Shown here in pieces: positions 52,309 through 60,023 of a stretch of DNA of 64,000 nucleotides. Made by a program: the position numbers and the translations under genes. The stretch's first letter is position 1; each line of letters starts with the position of its first letter. The DNA lies in assembly GCF_902498195.1 (NCBI RefSeq), contig NZ_CABVIY010000010.1:62001-126000 (forward strand), given 5' to 3'. The notes beneath the pieces are model-generated. The model ran no database searches and had not been told where the DNA came from. It saw only the letters and a program-made list of their open reading frames with translations. This stretch comes from Pseudomonas fluorescens (GTDB lineage Bacteria; Pseudomonadota; Gammaproteobacteria; Pseudomonadales; Pseudomonadaceae).

Positions 52309-53727
52309 CTAAGCCAGGCGCAACCTGACTTCAACCCCGCCCTCAACATTGCCGATGCTCATCACCCCACCATGCAACTTGGCCACTTCCTCGACAAAAT
52401 TAAGCCCCAGCCCGGTGCTTTTACGCCCACTGTCCGGTCTCGGCAGGGAGTAGAAACGCTCGGTCAATCGCGGCAGCGCATAGTCGGGAATCGCCTCGGC
52501 CTGATTGAACAGTGTGATCTCGATCTGCTCGCCCACCCGCTCGGCAGTGAATCGCAACGCGCCCCGGGTCGGCGTGAAATCCAGCGCGTTCTCCAGCAGG
52601 TTCGCCAGTGCCTGACGCAATAGAAACGGCTCCCCCATCAGCGTCAGATCCGTCGCAAGGGTTCGTTCAACCCGCAACTGTTTGCCTTCGATGCGTGCCG
52701 CCTGAGCGTTCAACACTTCATCCACCAATGCCGCCAGCGGCACGCTCACCCGTTCTTCCAGCCCCTGACGTTGCTCAACCTGCGCCAGGTTCAACAAACG
52801 CTCGATCAGTTGCTGCATCCGCGCACTCTCGCTGTCGATGTTGCTAACAAAACGCTGCCGCTGGTCCAGCGGCATCTCGCCTTGCAGCAACTCCGCCGCG
52901 CCGCGAATCGCCGCCAGCGGGCTCTTGAGTTCGTGGGTCAGCGTGTGCACGTAACGCTCGACGTAGGCCTTGCCCTCCAGCTGCGTACGCATTTGTTCCA
53001 CGGCGGTCGCCAGTTGCTCCAGCTCGCCACCCCGATAATGCGGGACCTCGATCCGCCGCCCTTCGCTCACCGCCTGCGCATAGAGGGTCAAGCGCCGCAG
53101 CGCCCGGCTCAGCCACCAGGACAGCAGCGCGCCGAACAGCAGGCCGAGACCGATCAGGCCGGCGCCATAGGCCAACAACCGCCGCTCCGTGCGGTCGACG
53201 TAGGGCTGCAACGAGCTGTTGGGTTTGGCCACGGTGACCACGCCGATGATCTGCCCGTTATCGCGTATCGGCGCGCCGACGTGCATCACCGAGGAACTCG
53301 CATCCTCAGGATCGCTGCGGCTGGAGCGGGCGCCGTACTCGCCGCGCAGCGTCAGGTAAACGTCATTCCAGCGCGAGTAATCCTGGCCGACCGCCGTGCC
53401 GCTGGAATCAAGCACCACGATGCCCTTGGCGTCGGTGACATAGATGCGGTGGTTGACCTGGTTCTTCGGCAGGCCCCAGATCGTCGCGGCCGGCTGGCGT
53501 TCGCCGTAAGCCCTGAGCAGCTCCGGCCAGCGGTTCTGATTGAGGGTGCCGGCCTTGAAGTCGTCGCGCAGGATCTCGGCCATCAGGTTGGCGGTGTCGA
53601 CCAGGGTTTCTTCGGTGGACTGGCGCACGCCGGGACGGATTTCCTCCATCACGGTGTTGAGCACGAAGTAACCGGTCAGGCCGATGAACAGCACATAGAC
53701 CAGGAAAATCCGTATCCCCAGGGGCAT
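52309..53727 (-). CDS. creC: CreC sensor histidine kinase
   Basis: A 472-residue membrane kinase. It has an N-terminal helix ('IRIFLVYVLFIGLTGYFVLN'), a periplasmic Cache-like domain, a second helix ('LLAYGAGLIGLGLLFGALLS'), HAMP, an H-box ('THELKSPLAAIRG' with the phospho-His), an N-box ('ALANLLENALDFTP') and the ATP lid ('GRKSTGLGLNFVEEVAKLHG'). It phosphorylates CreB in response to cell-wall or carbon/fermentation cues. Its ATG overlaps the creB stop (TGATG). Confidence 0.95.
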   Translation of the reverse strand: MPLGIRIFLVYVLFIGLTGYFVLNTVMEEIRPGVRQSTEETLVDTANLMAEILRDDFKAGTLNQNRWPELLRAYGERQPAATIWGLPKNQVNHRIYVTDAKGIVVLDSSGTAVGQDYSRWNDVYLTLRGEYGARSSRSDPEDASSSVMHVGAPIRDNGQIIGVVTVAKPNSSLQPYVDRTERRLLAYGAGLIGLGLLFGALLSWWLSRALRRLTLYAQAVSEGRRIEVPHYRGGELEQLATAVEQMRTQLEGKAYVERYVHTLTHELKSPLAAIRGAAELLQGEMPLDQRQRFVSNIDSESARMQQLIERLLNLAQVEQRQGLEERVSVPLAALVDEVLNAQAARIEGKQLRVERTLATDLTLMGEPFLLRQALANLLENALDFTPTRGALRFTAERVGEQIEITLFNQAEAIPDYALPRLTERFYSLPRPDSGRKSTGLGLNFVEEVAKLHGGVMSIGNVEGGVEVRLRLA

Positions 53728-54410
53728 CAGCTGTGCCCCGGGTTGTAGCTGTAGCCGAGGCCACGATGGGTCTGGATCGGCTCGGCATCGGCCTTCACCA
53801 GCCGCAGTTTGGCGCGCACGCTCTTGATATGGCTGTCGATGCTGCGCTCGTAACCGGCATCGGCGGCAATGCCCAGCGCATCGAGCAATTGCTCGCGGCT
53901 GAAAACCCGTTCGGGTTGTTCGAGCAGGCATTGCAGCAGGCGGAATTCGTGACGGGTGAGGGTCAGCCACTCACCGCGATAGCTGATCTGCACCCGCTCG
54001 TTGTCGATGCGAAACAGCGTCGACGATGAGGGCCCGGCCACCGCGCGCGGCGCCATGCGCTTGAGAATCGCCCGGACCCGCGCCGCCACTTCGCGGGGGC
54101 TGAATGGCTTGACCACGTAATCGTCGGCGCCGATTTCCAGGCCCACCACACGATCAATCTCCCCGTCGCGAGCACTGAGGAACATCACCGGCACTTCACT
54201 GAAGCGCCGCAATTGCTTGCAGGTTTCGAAACCGCTGATGTCCGGCAGGCCGATGTCGAGGATGATCAGGTCAGCCGGCGCCTGGCGCTGATGCTCCAGC
54301 GCCGCCGCCCCCAGGCTCAGCCAGGTGGTGGTGAAGCCTTCGCCCTGCAAGGCAAAAACCAGGGTGTCGGCAATCGCCGCTTCGTCTTCGACAATCAGGA
54401 TATGAGGCAT
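53727..54410 (-). CDS. creB: CreB response regulator
   Basis: A 227-residue OmpR/PhoB-type regulator. Receiver: 'ILIVEDEAAIADTL', phospho-Asp in 'LIILDIGLPDISGFE', lysine in 'YVVKPFSPREV'. Effector winged helix: 'LTRHEFRLLQCLLEQPERVF' and 'VRAKLRLV...THRGLGYSY'. I chose ATG 54410 ('MPHILIVEDE'). It heads the operon creB-creC; cassette 2 starts divergently 180 nt away. Confidence 0.95.
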   Translation of the reverse strand: MPHILIVEDEAAIADTLVFALQGEGFTTTWLSLGAAALEHQRQAPADLIILDIGLPDISGFETCKQLRRFSEVPVMFLSARDGEIDRVVGLEIGADDYVVKPFSPREVAARVRAILKRMAPRAVAGPSSSTLFRIDNERVQISYRGEWLTLTRHEFRLLQCLLEQPERVFSREQLLDALGIAADAGYERSIDSHIKSVRAKLRLVKADAEPIQTHRGLGYSYNPGHS

Positions 54411-54513
54411 GGCGTCCGAGCCCGTCAGGTAAGTGGGCGAACGGTGAACCAAGGGGGATTGCGCGTCAATCGGCAAGGGTAAATCGGTGGTGTGGTCTGT
54501 AGGAACTAGTAGT

Positions 54514-54527
54514 TCTGATAGTAGGCA
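54514..54527 (+). promoter_or_regulatory. Conserved cassette leader motif (copy 2)
   Basis: TCTGATAGTAGGCA, identical to copy 1, ending 62 nt before the cassette-2 start. Confidence 0.75.
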
Positions 54528-54589
54528 AAGGCTGACAAAGGAACGATGCTGGACTTTCTTTTCACGGGTTCCGGCATAGGAAAAAGCTG

Positions 54590-55390
54590 ATGCCTACGCA
54601 GTCACGCAAGACCCTTCTCCTGGCCATCGACCAACAAAGTTCGGTGTTGAATGCCCTGGCCACGAATCGGCCTCATCCCATCGCCTACACACCCTATGGC
54701 CATCGCCCGATCGAGAACGGTTTACTGAGCCTGCTCGGGTTCAATGGTGAACTGTGTGACCCGCTGACCGGGCATTATCATTTGGGGAAGGGGTATCGGC
54801 AGTTCAATCCGGTGTTGATGCGGTTCAACAGTCCGGACAGTTGGAGTCCGTTTGGGGAGGGGGGATTGAATGCGTATGGTTACTGTGAGAGTGATCCAGT
54901 GAATAAGTTTGATTCGTCTGGACACACACCTAAATTATTGAAAAATCTTTTAAGAGCGTTTGGATTGATGGGCGATTCATACAAGACACCAGCCCTGACA
55001 ACAAAAACTGGAAACTTGCTTCAGAAAAACACCCGAAACAACATTGACCTAGCACTTCCAGAGAATGGAAAACCAGCGAACACTTTGAAGACACAGTACC
55101 TTCTAGACGCAAACCAGCAAAACTCTTACTACGATGTTGTTTACACACCTCACAGAAAAAAGGAAAACCATTTCAAAATTCTTACCAGAGAACAACTACG
55201 TGAACAAAGAAAAAACTATGCCAAGAAGGTCATAAAACACCACAGAAAAAACCCAACACCTAGCCCTACTGGACACACCCGAAAAGTAACTTTCGCAGAA
55301 TCTCAAGAGGTACATGAATTCGACTATGCGGAACATGAGCCTCTTGGTGGATGGGAAAAAGTATCAGACATCAGAAGTAATCGTCGCTGA
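54590..55390 (+). CDS. Orphan Rhs-core cassette 2, tail with PP1-docking-like motif
   Basis: A 266-residue protein. Residues ~1-110 are the Rhs core end ('AIDQQSSVLNAL', 'AYTPYGHRP', 'LLGFNGELCDPLTGHYHLG', 'NPVLMRFNSPDSWSPFGEGG'), followed after 'KFDSSGH' by a Lys-rich, AT-rich tail. The last ~35 residues contain 'RKVTFAESQEVHEF' and then 'GGWEKVSDIRS', which resembles the PP1-binding and actin-contact segments of PPP1R15 proteins (see findings). It begins MPTQSRKTLLL like cassette 1. It lies between divergent creB and convergent retropepsin gene. No immunity gene, signal peptide or known toxin domain. Confidence 0.85.
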   Translation: MPTQSRKTLLLAIDQQSSVLNALATNRPHPIAYTPYGHRPIENGLLSLLGFNGELCDPLTGHYHLGKGYRQFNPVLMRFNSPDSWSPFGEGGLNAYGYCESDPVNKFDSSGHTPKLLKNLLRAFGLMGDSYKTPALTTKTGNLLQKNTRNNIDLALPENGKPANTLKTQYLLDANQQNSYYDVVYTPHRKKENHFKILTREQLREQRKNYAKKVIKHHRKNPTPSPTGHTRKVTFAESQEVHEFDYAEHEPLGGWEKVSDIRSNRR

Positions 55391-55416
55391 TTCATACCCT
55401 GAGAAGCTGTATTTAT

Positions 55417-55920
55417 TCAGCAGTTCGGCTTATCCGCCGTAAACCGCCGCGCCGGATTCACCGCCGCCCCAAACTCACGCAACGCCTTCGCACCGATCAG
55501 CAGCGGATAATTGAAGCTGCTGCGGTCGGTGAGGTTCACCTCAACCGTGCGCTTCACATTTCCCAGGCACAACTCCAGATCCACCACCGGCCGCTTGGTC
55601 GGCGCTGCCACGTCTTCGTCCTCGTCCTCCTCGGAGCGGGTCTTGATCTTGCTGATCCGCGCCACCTTGTGCTCGTACACCTTGTTGCTCGCATCCTTGG
55701 TGGCCAGGCGGAAACGCACCCAGTCCTCGCCATCGCGGGTGAAGGTTTCGATGTCTTTGGCCGACAGCGACGCGGTCAGGGCGCCGGTGTCCATCTTGGC
55801 CTTGAGCACTTCGCCGCCGATTTCCGGCAGGGCGATGTATTCGTAGCGCCCGTAGAGGGTCGGTTCGGCGGCCATGATGGGCAGGGCGACGAGGGACAGC
55901 AGTGCGAGCAGGGATTTCAC
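55417..55920 (-). CDS. Retropepsin-like ('ATP-dependent zinc protease', DUF785) periplasmic protein
   Basis: A 167-residue protein with a signal peptide ('LLALLSLVALPIMAAEP') and the aspartic-peptidase-like motif 'KMDTGALTASLSA' (D-T-G). 'YPLLIGAKALREF' matches the family's second conserved block. An acidic insert 'SEEDEDEDVAAP' is present. The old name 'zinc protease' is misleading. In P. aeruginosa the equivalent gene also lies beside creBC (PA0462, recalled). Role unknown, probably envelope. Confidence 0.88.
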   Translation of the reverse strand: MKSLLALLSLVALPIMAAEPTLYGRYEYIALPEIGGEVLKAKMDTGALTASLSAKDIETFTRDGEDWVRFRLATKDASNKVYEHKVARISKIKTRSEEDEDEDVAAPTKRPVVDLELCLGNVKRTVEVNLTDRSSFNYPLLIGAKALREFGAAVNPARRFTADKPNC

Positions 55921-55995
55921 GTGAGGGTTGTCCTTGAGAGAGGGGCAGCGAGATTTTAGACAGTCCGCCAGCTATTCGTTCGTTCTTCAGATCGC

Positions 55996-56060
55996 TTTCG
56001 CGAGCAGGCTCGCTCCTACAGGTTCTGCGTAAAACCTGTGGGAGCGAGCCTGCTCGCGAA
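55996..56060. repeat. REPIN, family 1 variant
   Basis: Inverted pair CGCGAGCAGGCTCGCTCCTA ... GGGAGCGAGCCTGCTCGCGA with a short (~20 nt) spacer. Confidence 0.9.
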
Positions 56061-56206
56061 GAGGCCAGTACCGTCACCCGGGTATCTGAACCCGGTAGCT
56101 TTACTCCAGCCTACCGCCAACAACGTGAAACATTCGTCACCCCCGATTTGGCCTGCCGCCCGAAGCTGCTTATCATGGCGCGCCCATCCGTTTCCACGAG
56201 TGACCT

Positions 56207-57094
56207 ATGCGCCGCCTGCTCACCGGCAGTTTCGTGACCCTGCTGCTTTTACTCAACACCCTGGTCCTGATCGGGCCCTTGATGGTGTTTGCCCTGCTCA
56301 AACTGGTCCTGCCCGGCCGCTTTCGCGATTACGCTTCATGGGCGGTGATGTGGATCGCCGAGACCTGGTCGGAAATCGACAAGCTGATCTTCCGCCTGTG
56401 CATTCCCACGCAATGGGACATTCGCGGGGGAGATGGCTTGCGGCGCGATACCTCGTACCTGGTGGTCAGCAACCATCAATCCTGGGTCGATATTCCCGCA
56501 CTGATCCAGACGCTGAACCGGCGTACGCCCTTCTTCAAGTTCTTCCTCAAGAAAGAGCTGATCTGGGTGCCCTTTCTCGGCCTGGCCTGGTGGGCGCTGG
56601 ATTTCCCGTTCATGAAGCGCTACTCCAAGGCTTTTCTGGACAAACACCCGGAACTGGCGGGCAAGGACCTGGAAATCACCCGCCAGGCCTGCGAACTGTT
56701 CAAGCGCCAACCGGTGACTGTGGTGAATTACCTGGAAGGCACTCGCTTCACCGAGGCCAAGCGCTCTCAGCAACAGTCTTCCTTCACCCACCTGCTCAAG
56801 CCCAAGGCCGGTGGCGTGGCGTTCGTGCTGGCGGCCATGGGCGAACAGCTCGATGCCATCCTCGACGTGACGGTGGTGTATCCACAGCAGGACATTCCGG
56901 GGTTCTGGGATTTGCTCAGCGGCAAGGTGCCGAGAATCATCATCGATATCCAGACCCGCGAACTCGACCCGGCGCTTTGGCAGGGCGATTACGAAAACGA
57001 TCCGCTGTTTCGTGAGAAGGTCCAGAACTGGGTCAACCAGCTCTGGACCGAGAAGGACGAGCGCATCGACGCCTTGCGCGCCGAACGCCCCTGA
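56207..57094 (+). CDS. PlsC-family acyltransferase (YihG-like)
   Basis: A 295-residue membrane acyltransferase with an N-terminal helix ('FVTLLLLLNTLVLIGPLMVF') and the catalytic motif H-x4-D in 'SNHQSWVDIPAL'. Substrate-binding motifs 'FPFMKRYSK' and 'VVNYLEGTRFTEAK' follow. It should acylate a lysophospholipid, probably lysophosphatidic acid, at the inner membrane. It converges on the DUF2780 gene with no gap. Confidence 0.93.
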   Translation: MRRLLTGSFVTLLLLLNTLVLIGPLMVFALLKLVLPGRFRDYASWAVMWIAETWSEIDKLIFRLCIPTQWDIRGGDGLRRDTSYLVVSNHQSWVDIPALIQTLNRRTPFFKFFLKKELIWVPFLGLAWWALDFPFMKRYSKAFLDKHPELAGKDLEITRQACELFKRQPVTVVNYLEGTRFTEAKRSQQQSSFTHLLKPKAGGVAFVLAAMGEQLDAILDVTVVYPQQDIPGFWDLLSGKVPRIIIDIQTRELDPALWQGDYENDPLFREKVQNWVNQLWTEKDERIDALRAERP

Positions 57095-57649
57095 TCAGCT
57101 GCCGATACCGGCGCCCCAGATCCCGCCCAGGCTTTGCAGCAACGCCCCGCCGACGCCCTGCTGACCGAGGTATTGCAAAATCACCGGGGTGAACAGGCCG
57201 ATCATGCCGGTGTCCATGCCCAGGGCGCCGAAGGCGTTGTTGAGGTCATTGGTGTCCTTGACGTTGCCCAGGGCGTTATCCAGCCCCGCTGCCTTGCCGC
57301 TCGAACCGAGCAAACCGGCGAGCGCGCCCAACTCCCCGCCGCCGGAGAGCATGTCGATCCCCTGCACGCTCTTGGCCAGTTCCGAGTAGTCGGTCGAACT
57401 CAACTGGTTCTTGGCCAGCCCGAGCATCGCCCCGGCACCGCCGACGGCTTGTTGAGGGGTCACGTTCAACTGGCTCAGGGCGCCCAGCAAGTCGGCTGTC
57501 TCGGCAGTCGGCGCCGCTTGCGTGGCTGCGTTGTCGCCTTTCATGCCGGAAATGGCATTGGCCGCATCGCTCAAGCTGAACTGAGCAAAAACCGGGCTGG
57601 CCGCCAGGGTCATGAGCGATGCCAGTGCAAAACCGCGTGAAACCTTCAT
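57095..57649 (-). CDS. DUF2780 exported protein
   Basis: A 184-residue protein with a signal peptide ('GFALASLMTLAASPVFAQ'). The remainder is rich in Gly, Ala and Leu with repeated 'LGALSQLNVTPQQAVGGAGA'-like helices and a hydrophobic end ('GLFTPVILQYLGQQGVGGAL'), matching DUF2780 (VcgC/VcgE family). Function is unknown. I chose ATG 57649, where the signal peptide begins; frame upstream is REPIN. Confidence 0.88.
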   Translation of the reverse strand: MKVSRGFALASLMTLAASPVFAQFSLSDAANAISGMKGDNAATQAAPTAETADLLGALSQLNVTPQQAVGGAGAMLGLAKNQLSSTDYSELAKSVQGIDMLSGGGELGALAGLLGSSGKAAGLDNALGNVKDTNDLNNAFGALGMDTGMIGLFTPVILQYLGQQGVGGALLQSLGGIWGAGIGS

Positions 57650-57738
57650 CCAGACACCCTCAATGAAAACCGCCCGGAAATGGGCGGCGAAAAACTGTCC
57701 GTTGGACTGGCAAGCCGATGGATTGTTCCGTACCCCTT

Positions 57739-57826
57739 GTGGGAGCGGGCTTGCTCGCGAATGCGGTGTATCAGTGGAAATCAACGTATCTGACACATCG
57801 CATTCGCGAGCAAGCCCGCTCCCACA
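57739..57826. repeat. REPIN, family 1
   Basis: Inverted REP pair across a ~40-nt spacer containing the inner repeat TGTATCAGT / ATCTGACACA. Confidence 0.9.
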
Positions 57827-57925
57827 AAAAACAATCGTCCTGCGCTGCATCCAGTCGAGGCCCTGCTGCGTATATCAATCACGGACAGACAGCCCTGGCC
57901 GATTCTCCCCAAAAGGATCACCCCC

Positions 57926-58220
57926 ATGAAACGCACCTCGATCAAAACTCCGTTGATTGCCAGCCTGCTGACCCTGGCCCTTGGCGGCGCTTTCGCACTG
58001 AGCAGCGTGTGAGCGGCAACCATGAGCCCGGATAACGTGATGGTCGGTGGCCAAACCATGCTGCCGAGCAAGGACATCGTCGATAACGCGGTCAATTCCT
58101 CCGATCACACCATGCTGGTCGCCGCCGGCAAACTCGACATGGCAACCCTGGCCGGGAAGATCAAGGTTGGTGGCGGCAAGGCCGAACTCACCACCGTCGC
58201 GGGCGGCAAGCTGTGGGCGA
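57926..58220 (+). pseudogene. Broken fasciclin-domain protein gene
   Basis: A good signal peptide start (MKRTSIKTPLIASLLTLALG) is stopped by TGA at 58010. The same frame then continues with 'MSPDNVMVGGQTMLPSKDIV' and 'DNAVNSSDHTMLVAA', the beginning of a fasciclin (FAS1) domain. It jumps directly to 'GKLDMATLAGKIKVGGGKAE' and 'LTTVAGGKLWAM', the end of the domain. About 50 middle residues are missing, so there are at least three lesions: a nonsense or frameshift change, an internal deletion, and a lost 3' end. It marks the left border of the cassette array. Confidence 0.8.
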
Positions 58221-58221
58221 T

Positions 58222-58442
58222 GCGTGCTCTACAACCGCGACGATGCCCGCTACAGCGCCACCCTCGTCAGCGCCGACGCTCAGCCTGCGCTGAAGGTTCA
58301 GGCGCATGAGAACTACCTGCAAGTTGAGCCGCTGACGTTGGCGGCGATTGATCCGGGGCGCAGTCTGGAACCGAAGGATGGTTCGCCGACCGGGCAACCG
58401 ACAGGACCGGTGTTGTATCAAGGGGCACTGGCTAAACTTTAA
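58222..58442 (+). pseudogene. 3' fragment of an unidentified gene fused to the fasciclin remnant
   Basis: A 73-codon open stretch in a different frame ('VLYNRDDARYSATLVSADAQ' to 'GPVLYQGALAKL', then TAA). Codon use is normal for the genome, so it looks like the true 3' end of a gene whose front was deleted. I do not recognise the family. Confidence 0.5.
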
Positions 58443-58525
58443 AGAAACAGAGAGCCATCTACAAAAAATTGTATGGGCTAAAAAAACACTAGATAACTAC
58501 TCGAATCCAACTGAAACCTATCACT

Positions 58526-58539
58526 TCTGATCGTTACTA
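58526..58539 (+). promoter_or_regulatory. Degenerate cassette leader motif (copy 3)
   Basis: TCTGATCGTTACTA matches the leader consensus at 9 of 14 positions and ends 62 nt before the cassette-3 start, the same spacing as copies 1, 2 and 4. The surrounding 58443-58601 is AT-rich and holds no gene. Confidence 0.5.
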
Positions 58540-58601
58540 ATTCCATCTGACTAGCACAGAGTTCCCCGTTGGACCAAAGGACACATCGGGAAGCTCAATC
58601 A

Positions 58602-59651
58602 ATGCATTACAACCGCAAAACAATGATAAGCCACTATTATTACGATCCACTTGATCGACTAATCGCTTCTACTAATTGGAAACAAGCGAGCACTGAATAC
58701 TTCTATTTGAAAGATCGCTTGGCTACCCAAATTCAAGGTACTGAACAACACTCAATTTACCAACATGGGGATCAACTGCTGGCGCAGCTCAACAGCAAGA
58801 ACTATACAGTCGAAGCCAGTTTGATTGCCTCCGACCAACAACGTTCGGTATTGAGTGCACTTGATAACATTGGCCACCATCCTTGCACATACACACCTTA
58901 CGGCCATCGCGACTCGCTCAGCGGTCAGCCAAGTCTGCTTGGTTTTAACGGCGAACAACCAGATCCGGTGACGGGTTGGTATTGGCTGGGAAATGGATAT
59001 CGGGCGTTTAATCCGGTGTTGATGCGGTTTAACTGCCCGGACAGTTTGAGTCCGTTTGGGGAGGGTGGGTTGAATGCGTATGCATATTGCGTTGGCGACC
59101 CGGTGAATCGTGAAGATCCGACAGGTCATGTCAGCTGGCTCAGCTTGATGCGTAAACATTTTCCTCACGTCGTAGCCATCGCTGATAGAAAAAGTGTGCT
59201 ACCCAACACTTTGGATAAAAGAAGTGCATTGAAAGCTGGTACTTCCAAAATAGTCGAGGCGCCCCCCTCTGCGACATACAAATCTCCCTCCATCAGGAAA
59301 ACCAAAAGCTCGAACCACTTCACATCTAAAAAAACCGAAGCTCGGAACCCTGCCAATCAAAAAGCTATTACGCCGCAACAATCGCCTTCATGGACCTACT
59401 CAAAAAAAGGAGCCACATTCAAAAATGGCCTGACAGAGTCCGAACAGACAACGTTTGACACCTTCCAGAACCTTATAAAAAACCAGGGTCTATCACCGGC
59501 AGATGCTGCAAAAATGGCGGGCGACAGCAATTACAAACAACTCGACAACCGATTCAACATCTATCAAATCCGTCTTAGTCAAAAAAACAGAGTTCTGTTT
59601 GAAATTAATGACCTGAACGTAAAGGTAAGACAAGTGGGAGGACACACTTGA
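58602..59651 (+). CDS. Orphan Rhs-core cassette 3, RelE/ParE-like tail
   Basis: A 349-residue protein. The Rhs core part is longer than in cassettes 1-2, starting 'YYDPLDRLIASTNWKQ' and 'FYLKDRLATQIQGTEQHS'. It runs through 'LLGFNGEQPDPVTGWYWLGN' to 'DPVNREDPTGH' near residue 185. The tail has a Pro/Ser/Lys-rich linker, then ~80 residues ending 'FNIYQIRLSQKNRVLFEI' and 'VKVRQVGGHT'. That ending fits the last strands of RelE/ParE-type RNase or gyrase toxins ('IRLS..NRV.F.I...V.V..VG.H'). If so, it is a cytotoxic cassette without a neighbouring antitoxin. The start ATG 58602 is uncertain by 11 codons. Confidence 0.82.
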   Translation: MHYNRKTMISHYYYDPLDRLIASTNWKQASTEYFYLKDRLATQIQGTEQHSIYQHGDQLLAQLNSKNYTVEASLIASDQQRSVLSALDNIGHHPCTYTPYGHRDSLSGQPSLLGFNGEQPDPVTGWYWLGNGYRAFNPVLMRFNCPDSLSPFGEGGLNAYAYCVGDPVNREDPTGHVSWLSLMRKHFPHVVAIADRKSVLPNTLDKRSALKAGTSKIVEAPPSATYKSPSIRKTKSSNHFTSKKTEARNPANQKAITPQQSPSWTYSKKGATFKNGLTESEQTTFDTFQNLIKNQGLSPADAAKMAGDSNYKQLDNRFNIYQIRLSQKNRVLFEINDLNVKVRQVGGHT

Positions 59652-59704
59652 ATCACCCAAGTTGAAATCGCTAAAAATATACCTGCAATAACCTAAAGAC
59701 TAAA

Positions 59705-59729
59705 AAAGGGCGACATTAGGTCGCCCTTT
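59705..59729. terminator. Bidirectional terminator between cassette 3 and fdhA remnant 1
   Basis: AAAGGGCGAC / GTCGCCCTTT stem with a 5-nt loop and flanking A and T runs. It occupies the same position relative to the fdhA remnant as the true fdhA terminator does to intact fdhA. Confidence 0.85.
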
Positions 59730-59744
59730 CAGGGCTAACTGGCT

Positions 59745-59880
59745 TTACGCCGCACTAAACAACCTATGCGGATCAATCACAAACCTCTTCGGCACACCCG
59801 CATCAGACAGGCTGATCACCTGCACGCCCCCCACTTCGGCAATGTTTATGCGGTCCCACATGATCACCTGCATCAGCCTC
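59745..59880 (-). pseudogene. fdhA 3'-end remnant 1
   Basis: On the minus strand the last ~45 codons of fdhA are repeated: 'MWDRINIAEVGGVQVISL', then 'DAGVPKRFVIDPHRLFSAA' and stop. Nearly every base matches the intact end at 63606-63770, except a 27-nt in-frame deletion ('DQAPEGYGEF' region) and scattered substitutions. Similarity fades beyond ~59880-59910. It lies between cassettes 3 and 4. Confidence 0.9.
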
Positions 59881-59948
59881 GCCAACCAGACAACCAACGG
59901 GGCCGGTTCTCTATCAAGGTACGTTGGCGGCGCTGTGACCCTATCAAC

Positions 59949-59962
59949 TCTGCTAGTAGGCA
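59949..59962 (+). promoter_or_regulatory. Conserved cassette leader motif (copy 4)
   Basis: TCTGCTAGTAGGCA, one difference from copies 1 and 2, ending 61 nt before the cassette-4 start. It is followed by GATTGCGC, shared with copies 5 and 6. Confidence 0.75.
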
Positions 59963-60023
59963 GTTCCGGCTGATTGCGCCAAAGTAACTCTTGAATCGAC
60001 GGAGTTTTCCGGGAGCCCGGCCA

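Noticed and set aside
350..57826. CRISPR array made of the repeated palindromes
   Set aside because: The repeats are dispersed inverted pairs between genes, with no regular spacers and no cas genes: REP elements.
58047..58442. 131-codon frame as an intact gene
   Set aside because: Its first half is out of frame with the fasciclin remnant it overlaps; only the last 73 codons look real, as a fragment.
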